Shown: positions 20,851 to 31,650 of the stretch, one piece after another | How the letters are laid out: every line of letters starts with the position of its first letter | How positions within the stretch are numbered: position 1 is the first letter of the stretch | Source: Anniella stebbinsi | Lineage: Eukaryota; Chordata; Lepidosauria; Squamata; Anniellidae | Reading direction: 5' to 3' | DNA: 64,000 nt | Assembly (NCBI GenBank): GCA_029215795.1 | Contig: JARDYH010000002.1 | Coordinates: forward strand, 16,671,001-16,735,000 | Translations under genes and position numbers: made by a program | Notes under the pieces: model-generated | The model's input: the letters and a program-made list of their open reading frames with translations, nothing else | Database searches by the model: none | What the model was told of the DNA's origin: nothing

Positions 20851-21384
20851 AACTACCTAGGCCAACATTATTTTCCCAACAGAGAGCAGATATCCCCAGG
20901 AAATCCACAAGCAGGGCATGAAGGGCCTTTCCTAATTGTTTGTCCCTGGCAGTCAGTATGAAGAAGAAGTATACTGGTTCTAAACATGGACATTCCATTT
21001 GGATATTGTGATGGGTGGGTTGATGTGATCTCAAGATCCCTTCTGACACAGTGATTCTATAGTTGTAAGTAGGACTGCTTAAGTGGACAAGTATCTTTCC
21101 TTTTGTTAAGGAGTTTCTATATCTAGCTGGACATCTGGGAAGCAATAGACTTCTGGGAAGGAAGGCATATCTTTCTCATTCTCTGCAGGAGAGGATGTCA
21201 CTACATTCTTTGTGAAGAAGCTGCAAGTGTATTTTTTTTGAGGCAGACAGAGTTGCAACTGGGATCTGTCTCAGACAAGAGCAAACTAGAGGTAAGGGAG
21301 ATTAGCTGGAGCTCTGGAGACATCTTCAAGGTGGCAGTCCCCCCTCTAGAAACCAAAGGGGGAAGCAGAAATCTGTTGGAATAG

Positions 21385-21485
21385 CCTTTCCCAACCTGGT
21401 GCCTTGCAGATGTGTTGGACTGGAACTCCCATAATTCCTATTCAGCATGGACTGCAACTCCCACAATTCCCAGTCACCAGGTTAT
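21385..21485 (+). repeat. dispersed 'CCAACCTGGTGCC' repeat
   Basis: 'TTTCCCAACCTGGTGCCTTG' is followed by 'GTGTTGGACTGGAACTCCC' and 'TTCAGCATGGA'. The flanking 20850-22195 shows nothing else that I recognise. Confidence 0.55.
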
Positions 21486-22195
21486 GGAAGGCTTTGCTGG
21501 AATGTTCTGTGAATCCCACCAATGCTGAACCTCTGAAATATATTGAAAAAGAAACCATATACCCCCAAAAGCCATAAGCTTCCAGTCCCTCTTTCCAAAG
21601 AAGCAAAAACCCAGGAAAATGCTTGTTCCGCTGGAATTTTCACAGCCCGGAGAATTAGGGTGTGAGGGTACAACAATAGCTGTCTTCCATGAATGTATCT
21701 CAATGTTTTTCAGAAAGCCATCACAGGGTCAAACTCAATGTTACATGCGGATGCACATAACATTTGTATCTTTGTTTTTAATTAAAAGCAACCAGAATAA
21801 TTTTGAGCAGAGGAGAGAAAGGAGTAAGGGCTGAACACCCTTTTCTTCTCTGGACATTTCCCTATGCAAAATCACTCCTCCTCAGCTGCTTTTCCAGCTG
21901 CTAGAGTTTCCATGGATGGAAAAGTGGTTTGGGAGTGATTTTGAACTATGTAATATCTAGACTGGCTCTGGGCCAAGAGTGGGCAACGGGGAAAAATCTG
22001 CCCTCTCCAGAACCCACAGGCCACATTGGGAGGAAAATAAAATAGAGTAAAAATACAATAAAGTATTCACTGGTTTGCTTCCAAAATTCAGTGGCAAACA
22101 ACATCATAGTGCTCAGTAGTGCTAAAAGGGTTACATGTAGCTTGCTTGCAAACCAACAAAATATGACCCTTTTAGCATCATGTAGTTGCTACAGA

Positions 22196-22429
22196 GGCCT
22201 AATCTACACCAAGCAGGATATTGCACTATGAAAGTGGTATATAAAAGGCAGGAGCCACATTACTGCTTTATAGAAGTATTGAAGTGCACTGGCAACTGTT
22301 GAGGCCCATAGACACATACCATATACCTCTTTCATACTGCTATATCCTGCTTGGTGTGGCTCCTGCCTTTTATATACCGCTTTCATACCACTTTCATAGT
22401 GCAATATCCTGCTTGGTGTAGATTAGGCC
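22196..22429. mobile_element. fold-back element, ends GGCCTAATCTACACC
   Basis: The 234-bp element is a near-perfect palindrome. GGCCTAATCTACACCAAGCA at the left is answered by TGCTTGGTGTAGATTAGGCC at the right, with 'AAAAGGCAGGAGCCACA' in both arms and 'TGACA'-like text near the axis. The trinucleotide AGA flanks both ends (22193-22195 and 22430-22432), a possible 3-bp target duplication. Relatives are 22854-24423, 31555-31650 and 54558-55483. Harbinger-type elements leave 3-bp duplications, but that assignment is tentative. Confidence 0.75.
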
Positions 22430-22461
22430 AGAGTGTCATGCCTCTCCCCGGAGTGCCATTT

Positions 22462-22479
22462 TGTGTGTGTGTGTGTGTT
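22462..22479. repeat. (GT)n microsatellite
   Basis: A short GT run lies between two fold-back elements. Confidence 0.85.
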
Positions 22480-22877
22480 TTCACCCCTGTTCTGGCAGGA
22501 CAAGCGAATTCCATAACACAATTATGCATAGTGTGAAGAATTATTTCCTCCCCTCAGTTCTGACAAAGCTGCCAATTAGCTTCAATGGATGATCTCCTGT
22601 TGTGCACAATGAGAAAGAGAAAGAGAACAGTAGGGACATAGTCCTACTATTCAGACAGCAAAAGAAAGTCGTACAACTCCCAGCATTCCCCAGCCTGCCA
22701 TGGGAATGCTGAGAGCTCTAGGACTTCTTTCCCTCTTACCATGCACAGACATCTGCCCTAACCCTTTTATAAATCTCAGTCATGTTCTCCCTTAGTCTCC
22801 CTCCCCCTTTTAAACGAAGGCCATGGCTCAGTTCAGACATTAGTCAACACAGTGGCCTCATCTACACCAAGCAGGAT

Positions 22878-24210
22878 ATTATTTATTTATTATTTATTTA
22901 TTTATTTATTTATTTTATTCCATTTATATAGTGCCCCATAGCCGAAGCTCTCAGGGTGGTTTACAAAAATTAAAAACAGTGAACATTAAAAGCACCGATA
23001 TACAAAATTTAAAACCATAAAAAGCATAAAACAAGTTATAATTACAATATCCTTTAAAACAACAATTCTGGGTCAAAGCACAACAACAACAACACAAATA
23101 ATAATAATAATAATAATTATTATTATTATTATTATTTATAACCCACCGCTCCCTACGGATCGAGGCGGGGAACACAATGCAAAATACAAGCATCACAAAG
23201 TTAATTTTTTAAAAAAAACAAGAGAAAACACATCATTAAAACATTTTAAAATTCATCCAGATAGGCCTGCCGGAAGAGAACAGTCTTCATGACTCTCTTA
23301 AATTCATGAAGACTGCTAATTTGTCTAACCTCCTCCGGCAGACCATTCCATAGTCTGGGAGCCATGGAAGAGAAAGTCCTCTGGGTAACACTCGCCAGCC
23401 TAGTTCTGGCTGGCTTGAGTATGTTCTTCCCAGAGGACCTAAGAGTGCGGGGCGGATTGTACGGGAGAAGGCGATCCCGTAGGTAGCCTGGGCCCAAACC
23501 ATGTAGGGCTTTAAAGGTAATAACCAACACTTTATACTTTGCCCGGAAACTGACCGGCAGCCAGTGAAGTGATTTTAAAACTGGTGTAATGTGGTCACCC
23601 CTAGGTGTACCAGTGACCAACCTGGCTGCCATATTTTGAACAAGTTGAAGTTTCCGGACTAGGCACAAAGGTAGCCCTATGTACAGCTCATTGCAGAAGT
23701 CGAGCCTCGAAGTTACCAGCGCCTGCACTACTGTCTTTAGGTCTTCCAACTCTAGGAAGGAGCGCAGCTGGCGTATCAGCCGAAGCTGATAGTAGGCACT
23801 CCTGGCCGTTGCATCAATCTGAGCTGTCATTTGGAGCGACGGATCCAGGAGTACCCCCAAGCTGCGAACACAGTCTTTCAGGGGGGGGTGTAAGCCCTCT
23901 TCATATGCTGTTAAATGCCTGGGAGAAGAGGAAAGTCTTGACCTGGTGCCGAAAAAATAACAATGTTGGCACCAGGCGAGCCTCGTCTGGGAGATCATTC
24001 CAAAATTGGGGGGCCACCACTGAAAATGCCCTCTCCCTTGTTGCCACCCTCCATGCTTCCCTCGGAGTAGGCAACCGGAGGGGGACCTTAGATGTGGATC
24101 GTAGTGTATGGGTAGGTTCGTGTCGGGAGAGGCATTCCATCAGGTATTGTGGTCCCAAGCCGTGTAAGGCTTTATAGGTTAGAACCAGCACCTTGAATCA
24201 GGCTCGGAAA
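22878..24210 (-). mobile_element. L2-clade LINE (subfamily b), third level
   Basis: On the minus strand, frame 24191-23901 has LTYKALHGLGPQYLMECLSR, FSVVAPQFWNDLPDEARLVP and VKTFLFSQAFNS. It is the same subfamily as 11220-11768. Its tail, 'TTTATATAGTGCCCCATAGCC' in reverse, runs to an (ATTT)n at 22878-22918. The copy is split at about 23100-23890 by a second L2. Confidence 0.8.
23100..23890 (-). pseudogene. L2-clade LINE (subfamily a) with the longest LINE-derived frame, fourth level
   Basis: The frame on the minus strand runs from 23998 to 23246 (250 codons), but only the part after about codon 31 belongs to this copy. The first residues come from read-through of the host L2-b. Recognisable words in order are SLGVLLDPSLQM, ARSAYYQLRLIRQL, SRLDFCNELYIGLPLCLV, LQLVQNMAARLVTGTPRGDH, SLHWLPVSFRAKYKVL, FKALHGLGPGYLRDRLLPYN, RTFSSMAPRLWNGLPEEV and a C-terminus ending DEF. 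This is the region C-terminal to the RT catalytic core. The endonuclease and the YxDD box are missing through 5' truncation, so it cannot retrotranspose alone. The tail ends in (ATT)n at about 23100-23140. Confidence 0.85.
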
Positions 24211-24931
24211 CATATGAAAGTGGTATGAAAGCAGTATATAAGGCAGGAGCTACACTACTGCTTTATAGTGGTATTGAAGTGCATTAACAATTGTTGGGAC
24301 CCATTGACACATATCATATACCGCTGTCATACCTCTATATCCTGCTTGGTGTGGCTCCTGCCTTTTATATACCGCTTTCATACACTTTCGTAGTTCAGTA
24401 TTCTGCTTGATGTAGATGAGGCCAGTGTGAAAACTCCACTCAATGATCGAGTTTTTAGGGGGTACTCCCCGCACAACATGTTCTAACTCCACCGTTGTGT
24501 GACTGTGGGTTACTGTGAAGTTGAGTAAAATCCATCACAATGTTTGATTGACAGGTTCTCCACCCTCTCTCCTTCGCCAGTCCTCCTGATGGTATCTCGC
24601 CAGCCATTGATGCGAAACAAACAATCCTGGCAGCTCTCCTAAAGCTCCTTTCATCGCTCTTGCCAGGGAACTCTATAGCCAGTGGGAAAAGTCCACTCAA
24701 TGCAACGGAAACCTCCACAGAGCCCGCCACACAACATGCTACACAACCATTGTGCAGGAACTCTCCTCTGCACAGCATGGCTATCTGGCATGGAGAGTTT
24801 TCCACAGAAAAAAACCTCCACCGTTGCATGGAGTTTTCCCCGCCAGGCATCACATTTCTCAACGGTGGTGTAAAAACTCCACCATGAAGTTCTAAAACCA
24901 CCATTAAGAAACATGTTGTCTGAACTGAGCC

Positions 24932-25619
24932 AATGAGAGTCCATTTTGCAATTTAATTAACCCAAGCTGCTCTGTCCCCTTTTCTGATGCATGGGTCAAT
25001 AAAGCACTTAAGCATCTGAGTTGACTTCACGCACATGACTTAAGCCAGGCCGGCTCAGCAGGCACATGAATTTAGATTTGCTCTTGAGCGACTTTTGCTG
25101 AATAGAGACAGCAATATGTCCTTGTGACTTAAAGATCAGCTTTTAATTAACTCAACTTGGCTTTCTTAGGGCAAACGCTGCCAAAATATTTGTACACTAT
25201 TTACAGGACGATAAACATCAGCCGCATACAAGAAGACGCAAATGCTTTGTGCATGAAAGAGGAAGACAAAATCATTTGGCACCAGGAGTGGCTGAATTGT
25301 ATGGATTTGCAATTGCATTTGTATACTGGGATTTTCGCTGAAGCCTTGCGTGCGGATTTGATGGTGAGCAGCTGTAATTGATTTTAAATGCTGGAGCCTG
25401 AGTTATCCACCAAAAAGTGAAGAGGGGGTGGTGGGGGAGGAATGAAGTGAGGAGATGGATGATGCCAAGACATAACAGTGGAAACCTTGAGGGAAGAATG
25501 CGTCACTCATACATTGATCATGTATCTTGGGGATGATTTGAAAAAAGAGGAGGGATATTTAATATTCCGGCTGGCCATTTTCGTGTCTGCCTGAAGTGGA
25601 ATGAAAGACATGGAAAGAG
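24932..25619. other. low-repeat stretch, no gene seen
   Basis: I recognise no repeat or exon. The text is of ordinary complexity and could be ancestral single-copy DNA. Confidence 0.3.
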
Positions 25620-25870
25620 GAGCCAGGCTTGGCCATGGCCATCCATGCCTTAGCAGCATCCAGATTGGACTACTGTAATGTGCTCGAAGTTGCAGCTGCT
25701 TTTAAAGTGGGTTCACAAACTTCAGCTGGCTCAGACCCAGAAGACAGTTGCCAGAGTATTGAGTGGTGTGACATATATGGAGCGAATCACTCTGGTATTA
25801 TACCACCATCATTCAACACCAGCTCGTTTCCAGTCCCTGTTCAAAGTGCTTATCTTTAAGTTGTGAAATA
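25620..25870 (+). mobile_element. L2-clade LINE remnant
   Basis: Split over two frames, the translation shows AMAIHALAASRLDYCNV, then KLQLAQTQKTVARVLSG, then TPARFQSLFKVLIFKL. This is the same C-terminal LINE region as at 25945, but from a different, older subfamily. Confidence 0.65.
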
Positions 25871-25934
25871 ACTTGGAGCTGAGCTATGTTAACGTCCATC
25901 TCCATCCATGGCTGGGCCAAATTTTCTCCTTGGA

Positions 25935-26440
25935 GAATGTTCAGCTGGTAACTTCGAGGCTCGACTTCGGCAATGCGCTGTACATAGGGCTACTTTTGTG
26001 CCTAGTCCAGAAACTTCAACTAGTTCAGAATATGGCAGCCAGGTTGGTCACCAATACACCTAGAAGTGACCATATTACACCAATTTTAAAATCACTTCAC
26101 TGGCTGCCAATTAGTTTCTGGGTGAAGTATAAAGTGTTGGTCATTATCTTTAAAGCCCTACATGGTTTGGGTCCAGGTTACCTGCGGGATCGCCTTGTCC
26201 TGTACAATCCTCCCCACACACTCAGGTCCTGTGGAAAGAACTTACTCCAGTCAGCAAAAACTAGGCTGACAACCATTACCCAGAGGACCTTCTCTGCTGC
26301 TGCTCCCAGACTGTGGAATGGCCTGCCAGTGGAGATTAGTCAACTTAACAGTCTCTCTGACTTTAAGAAACCCATTAAGACTGATCTCTTCCAGCAGGCC
26401 TACCCAGTTGAATTTTAAGATGCTATTAAGATGTTATTAA
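25935..26440 (+). mobile_element. L2-clade LINE 3' part (subfamily a)
   Basis: An open frame reaching a natural stop at 26416-26418 contains SRLDFGNALYIGLLLCLV, KLQLVQNMAARLVTNTPRSD, HITPILKSLHWLPISF, FKALHGLGPGYLRDRL, RTFSAAAPRLWNGLPVEI and the terminal VEF. It is homologous along its whole length to 23100-23890 and 17439-18140. It is 5'-truncated. At 26442 a hAT-like end begins, inside or right behind its 3' tail. Confidence 0.85.
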
Positions 26441-26441
26441 T

Positions 26442-27372
26442 TAGGGATGTGCATCGTATCGGATCTGAGGTCCGATTCCGATTAAAATCGGAGGAAATCA
26501 GACATCCGATTCACGATTCCAATGCAGTCCCTTGTAGCTCCAATTTTTTTCCAATCTGATTTTCTCTGGTTTGATTTTAATCAGAGAAAATTGGAAAATG
26601 AGATCGCCATTTTTGCTCATTTTCTTCATGGAGTTGCCTTGGAGAAATAAACGGCTGTAACATTTTTATTTTAAAAGCTAGAAACTTGAAACTTGGTCAC
26701 ATTGTAGATGGAATGTAGTTACTCATGTGTGCCAAGTTTCATAAAAATCCGTGCAAGAGTGTATTTTCTATGAATTTTTGAAAGATCATGCTTTTCGGTT
26801 TGACAGCTGTCAAACTTACTTTGAGAGCTGTCAAACCCAGAACCACAATCTTTCAAAAATTCATAGCCACGACACGCTTGCACCGATTTTTCTGAAATTT
26901 TGCACACATAACTAGCAACATGACTCAAGTTTCATGACTCTAACTTTTAAAATATAGACGTTATAGGCAGTTCTTTCCCCCAACGCTAGCCTATAGGGGG
27001 GAAAAGGCTTGCGTTGGGGGAATTTTTGTTATTTTAAAAAGTTAGAAACATGAAACTTGGGGACATTGCAGATTGTATGTTGCTAGTCATGTCTCCCCAA
27101 GTTTCATGTCTCTAACTTTTAAAATGAAGTTATAGGTGGTTCTTTCCCCCAACACTAACCTATAGGGGAAAATAGGCTTGCGTTGGGGGAATTTTTGTTA
27201 TTTTAAAAAGTTAGAAACATGAAACTTGGGGACATTGCAGATTGTATGTTGCTAGTCATGTCTCCCCAAGTTTCATGTCTCTAACTTTTAAAATGAGGAA
27301 GTTATAGGTTGTTCTTTCCCCCAACGCTAACCTATAGGGGAAAATAGGCTTGCGTTGGGGGAATTTTTGTTT
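26442..27372. mobile_element. hAT-like element fragment with internal tandem repeats
   Basis: The left end TAGGGATGTGCATCG matches the ends of 9449 and 54710. The subterminal zone has many TCGGA/TCCGA words ('GTATCGGATC', 'GGTCCGATTCCGATT'). The middle repeats 'AGAAACTTGAAACTTGG' and 'CCAAGTTTCATGACTC'. The right terminal repeat is missing: sequence breaks off near 27372. I cannot define a target duplication, so the boundaries on the right are uncertain. Confidence 0.7.
26960..27372 (+). repeat. about 170-bp tandem repeat, 2.4 copies
   Basis: 'TTCTTTCCCCCAACGCTA' recurs near 26972, 27142 and 27315 (with 'ACACTA' in the middle copy). Each unit contains 'CTTGCGTTGGGGGAATTTTT', 'AGAAACATGAAACTTGGGGA' and 'CCCCAAGTTTCATG', so each unit also folds back on itself. 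Confidence 0.85.
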
Positions 27373-29189
27373 TTCCTGTCGAGGACAGCCCGGTGGCTCA
27401 TTTCAGTGGGTGGGCCTGAAAATGCTGAACTTCATAGGCAGATGCTTCAGCCAGCGGTTTTGTGAATCACCACATCGGAAAATACACAAAAGATCCAAAT
27501 GTTGCAAGTTTAAACCCCACAAACTCCTGATGGGCATTTTGTCTGATCTGGAGCTTCCAAATGTACCCTGAAATATCGCTTTGGCAAAATTAAGTGGCTA
27601 CTCTAGATACAATGCATGTGAAGTGCTTTAGATGCTTGAAATGTGCTACATAAATGGTAACTATTATTATTTTTACAGACACCTTTGCAGACACAGATTC
27701 ATTAAGGTATCCAATTTAGGGGGGTGGCGGGGAAGAGGAGAGATCTTGGCACAGAGAACAGATTTAAATTTCATGTATTAATGTTAGCAGATGGTGCTAT
27801 GGCGCAGTCTAAGAATGAGTTGGCTAGTGAAAATGTAACCTTTAGCAACAGTTTGAGGTAGTTATATTTGCGAAATGATAGCTTTGATTCACCTAAAATG
27901 GTCGGGCAATTAATTATATTGGTGCAACATAAAAGAAATCTAAAGGGCTTCTTCTCTGCCATCTGACGACAGGCTGCTCTGTGACAGAAGCTCAGCAGGA
28001 GGTCTAGGAAGAACTCCAAGGAATGGTTTGACAGCCAGACGTACTCAGGAGTCATATATCCATTCAGATGCAACTAGCAATTTGAAAACTTGCATAGATT
28101 AGTGTAGCAGCATCCTGCTTCTGCCACCAGTTGGCCTGTTCCTTGTACACCTTAGGATCTATGGAGACCAGCTTCTGCCTCTCACCCCTTGCCTACTTAC
28201 CTGGCAGGTATTCGCCTGTCTCCATTGCCCTGATGATGTGCACCTGGAGCAAAACAGTTCTACACCTGGAAGATGCTGTTCAAGGTTTTCTCTCTCTGGG
28301 GTGTGTGTGTGTGTGTGGTCTGAGTGGGATACTCACATCAACAAAGCTGCTGGAAATCCATCCCACCCTCCTTTCTCTGGAGATGTGGTACAGCAGGTTT
28401 GGATACCACCAGGATGGTGGTGTTCAGGGTTGTTGTTTTTACCAATAGGGACCCCTGCTGCTGGATCTGTGCTGGATCTCCTCATGTGGAGAACCATTGA
28501 ACTGCAAGTGGCAACTTCTTGGTGAAGTTATCTTCAGGCCCTGGACTGACTCTGTCCACCCAGCCTGGTCCCTGGAACCTCCTGGAAGGAAATATAAGAA
28601 GCTTGCCTCTTCCAGTGGAGCCTTGCTTGAGCAATAAGATCTTCTTGCGTTTCTGTATCCTTGGTTAATCTTTGGCCTTGGTGTCTGGCTTGGTTCTTGG
28701 CCCTGCCTTCTAGTTTCTCCTCTAGTTCTAATGTATTCTTTGATCCTGTCTAGTGATTGGTCTATGGCACCTGGCTCACTTTGGACTTCTCCCCTTGGTC
28801 CAACCTCTAATACGAAAATCCAGGGTATTATATAAGATTCTCAGGCATTTTCTAGGACACACACACACACTTCAAGATGGGGTGGGCAAGATGTATTCAG
28901 AAATCACTATGGGACCACTCTTTTGCAACAGAAATTGCAATTTGAGGGTGGTGAAGGGTTAAAGACAGCTCAGCTCCCCTGAGTCTGCAGTAAAAATGAA
29001 AGATGAAAACAAGACATAACTGCTAGCTGTATCTTTAAAGTAATGCCAGTTTTGTCCATGATCTTCGTATTGAGGAATCTCTGATAAGTTTCCAAAGGCC
29101 CCAGAGTTCTCTGGGACTCATAGACCACTGCATCAAATCACTGAGACATTATTAAATCTACTTTTTTATTATTATTATTAATATAATAA
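27373..29189. other. mostly unassigned; possible SINE/LINE tail and LTR-like bits
   Basis: At 27614-27665 'GTGCTACATAAATGGTAACT' after 'GAAGTGCTTTAGATGC' looks like a CORE-SINE or L2-type 3' tail. At 28590-28640 a TATA-like 'AAATATAAGAAGC' and an 'AATAAG' invite an LTR reading, but I find no paired ends. GT and AC runs lie at 28303-28318 and 28857-28871. No exon is visible; plus-strand frames at 28131-28525 are in this unassigned text. Confidence 0.35.
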
Positions 29190-29396
29190 TAATATTTATT
29201 GAATTTATATCCCACCTTTTTCCTCCAAGGAACCCAAGGCGGCGTACATAATCCTCCATTTTATCCTCACAACAATAACCTTGTGAGGTAGGCTGGGCTG
29301 AGAGTCTGTGACTGGCCCAAAGTCACTCAGTGAGCTTCCATGGCCGAGTGGGGACTAGAACCCAGATCTCCCGACTCCCAGTCCAACACTGTAGGA
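29190..29396 (-). mobile_element. MIR/CORE-like tRNA-derived SINE
   Basis: The reverse complement reads 'TGGACTGGGAGTCGGGAGAT' (tRNA-like head), 'GGTTCTAGTCCCC' (B box), 'CTCAGCCCAGCC' and 'TGTGAGGATAAAATGGAGGA', ending in an ATAAATTCAATAA tail. The same SINE is at 33160-33396, 49127-49215 and 52078-52305. Confidence 0.8.
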
Positions 29397-29479
29397 GTTA
29401 CTAGTAATTAATAGCACAGATAAATGTATATGGGATTACAACCCAGCTCTACCTTCTGTGGGTCATTTTCTTTAAACTG

Positions 29480-29546
29480 GACTTGGACTAGCTCTTCAAA
29501 TAGAGGGCTATCCTTTGCAAATGAGGGCACATGGCCACCATGCCCG
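29480..29546. mobile_element. fragment of the TAGGGTGGCC element family
   Basis: 'CTCTTCAAATAGAGGGCTAT' and 'GAGGGCACATGGCCACCATG' match the right end of 13131-14136. Confidence 0.5.
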
Positions 29547-29817
29547 TATGTGGAACTCCCTGCCCTAAGACATTACTTCATCATCCTATTTATCTGTCTT
29601 CTGACAGCAACTGAAGACATTTCTCTTTCTGCAAGCATTTGATTAATTTGATTGATTGTTAGTTTGGGATCTTTGTGTCTTTGTCGTCGCTGCTTTTAGC
29701 TTGTTGTAAATATGTTTTAATTATTGGTTATTGTTTTATGCTTTTTATGTTTAGTAAGCTGCTGCGAATGACTTTTTTTGGAAGAGAAAAGTGGAGATTC
29801 CTTAAATAAATAATAAT
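29547..29817 (+). mobile_element. L2-clade LINE 3' fragment
   Basis: 'TGTGGAACTCCCTGCCCTAA' (the 'WNSLP' region) is followed by 'CATTTCTCTTTCTGCAAGC', a long AT-rich spacer and the tail 'CCTTAAATAAATAATAATT'. From 29818 to 30750 I see no other feature. Confidence 0.6.
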
Positions 29818-30754
29818 TGATATACATTTTATGAAGAGAAAGCCTTCCTTTTGTCGGGCTTAATCTTACTGCCAATCCAATTTCATGGGTGATCTTGAAT
29901 TTTAGCATTGTATTCTAGGAGAGAGATTTCTCCCCACTTTCTCTAATTGTTTATTGTTTTGTAAGCCACTACCCTATTGTCCTAGTCATGTATCCCTCCC
30001 AATATCTTCAAAAGATTCTCATCTAGGGTACTTGGTAGGATTAGCCATGGAATGATGGAGCAAGTGGAGATATTGTAACCTGCCAAGGTATCCAAGCAAG
30101 AGCAGTATCTGCCGATTGATACAAAGCAACACTCTGCTGACAGCCCATTATGGGCATGTCCCAGGAATGTGAGACAGAGATGTCTCCATCATAGGATTAG
30201 GATTCCTATATATTAGACTGCTAGGTACCTTCAAAATGCCTTTTCTTTAAAATAACAGAAACCCACTGAACAACAATAAACAACAAATATGTGCCTGCAA
30301 TGAGGCACCAGTAACATAATGAAATGTGAACCCAAACGGGGCGAAAATAAATCCCTCTATTTAGCAACAATGCCAAAGGTCTGCCGTAACTTCAAGCCTA
30401 TCAGCCAGGAAGCTCTAAGATAAGGCTGAAATTCTAACCTCTCCATGGCTCTGGCATGTCTTCCTTTGTTACTTATCATAGCCATTGGAATCCTTTAGGC
30501 TCCTGTGATGTTTGGCATGCAAAGTGTGGATTTAAGAGAAGCTGCTTAGATTCTGGAATGAGGTTCTCTTTCTCTTCTTTTAATTTAAAGGGGCACCATC
30601 CACCAGCAACTTTGCTTGTGTCAACCCTGATGAAATGAATGGGAAATTGTTCAACCAAGTCCCCTCGTGCGGAATCCCCACTGATCTGAATTGGACAAAA
30701 GATGTTCCAGATGGATTGAGCTTGGTGTTTTGCTTCAGAGGCACATTTACTCGG

Positions 30755-30812
30755 GGTGTGTGTGTGTGTGTGTGCGCGAGCGAGCGAGAGAGCGAGCAAG
30801 AGAGAGAGAGAG
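30755..30812. repeat. (GT)n(GA)n compound microsatellite
   Basis: GT alternation passes through 'GCGCGAGCGAGCGAGAG' into AG alternation. Confidence 0.9.
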
Positions 30813-30959
30813 TGAAAAGATTGGCTACTGATTGGTGTTGATTGGCAGTAGACTCAAGTCAGGTGACAGAATAAGGCATAATTAAATTAGGGAATTACAC
30901 TAATTTAGGGATGGAGAATTGTTCAATCTGCATTTAAATGTGAACCAGTACACCAGAGA

Positions 30960-31075
30960 TGGGGCATATGGGGCCCTCTAGATGTTGTTGGGCTGCAATT
31001 CCATTGGCTATGCTGGCTAAGGCTAATGGGAATTGGAGTCCACCAAGATCTGGAAGGCCACATGTTTCCCATCCT
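30960..31075. repeat. dispersed fold-back repeat ('CCCTCTAGATGTTGTTGG')
   Basis: 'GGGGCCCTCTAGATGTTG' faces 'CAAGATCTGGAAGGCCACAT', with 'GGCTATGCTGGCTAAGGC' between. Its relative is 45565-45690. Confidence 0.55.
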
Positions 31076-31250
31076 TCACTATGTGAACCAAAACTCACTT
31101 ATCTTTTGAAATTCACACTTCTCCAGATTTTGCAATGGACTTCTCCAACCCCCAACCCTGAATGCATTTAAAAGAGTGTACATTAGGGGAAATAACATTC
31201 CAAAATACACTGAGTTGGGAAAATGGCTTGCAAAAAATGTGTGTATTAGG

Positions 31251-31455
31251 TAGGGTGACCATATGAAAAGGAGGACCGGGCTCCTGTGCCTTTAACAGTT
31301 GTCTAGAAAAGGGAATTTCAGCAGGTGTCATTTGTATGCAGGCAGTACCTGGTGAAATTCCCTCTTCATCACAACAGTTAAAGCTGCAGGAGCCCTGCCC
31401 TCTTTTGTATCTGGACAAGAGGGCAGGGCTCCTGCAGCTTTAACTGTTGTGAGAA
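31251..31455. mobile_element. palindromic hAT MITE (TAGGGTGACC family), right part lost
   Basis: It starts TAGGGTGACCATATGAAAAG and carries the family words 'TTTAACAGTTG', 'GTGAAATTCCCTCTTCATC' and 'CACAACAGTTAAAG'. The second arm stops at 'AACTGTTGTGAGAAA' near 31455, so about a third of the element is missing. Confidence 0.75.
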
Positions 31456-31554
31456 AAACCAACACAATAGCCCTGTGCATCTCTACAATAACCACAAGAT
31501 ATGGTAGTGACTCCTAGGTGACATGCCTTGTCAAGAAATTCACAGAGGATATGC

Positions 31555-31650
31555 CGCTATATCCAGCTTGGTGTGGCTCCTGCCTTTTATATACCACTTT
31601 CATACTGCTTTCATAGTGCTATATCCTGCTTGGTGTGGATTAGGCTTTGG
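31555..31650. mobile_element. fragment of the ATCTACACC fold-back family
   Basis: 'GGTGTGGCTCCTGCCTTTTA' and 'TGCTATATCCTGCTTGGTGT' followed by 'GGATTAGGC' equal the right arm of 22196-22429. Confidence 0.7.

Larger units (their letters stand above)
22854..24423. mobile_element. fold-back element (GGCCTCATCTACACC), second level
   Basis: The left piece 22854-22877 (GGCCTCATCTACACCAAGC...) and right piece 24211-24423 together match 22196-22429. The gap is filled by an L2 LINE. AGT flanks both ends (22851-22853 and 24424-24426), agreeing with the 3-bp duplication seen at 22196. Confidence 0.75.
22825..24931. mobile_element. fold-back element, ends GGCTCAGTTCAGACA; outermost of a four-level nest
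   Basis: GGCTCAGTTCAGACA (22825-22839) and TGTCTGAACTGAGCC (24917-24931) are perfect inverted ends about 2.1 kb apart. Only about 30 bp of the left arm remains before the next insertion. The right body 24427-24916 has 'GGGGGTACTCCCCGCACAAC' and repeated 'AACTCCACC'-type words in both orientations. The element at 57481-57706 has the same ends and the same internal motif, so the family is real. The flanking trinucleotides are CAT and AAT. Confidence 0.7.

Noticed and set aside
26960..27372. Repeat-spacer pattern that could suggest a CRISPR array
   Set aside because: The units are about 170 bp, contiguous and self-similar throughout, with no unique spacers; the genome is a vertebrate.
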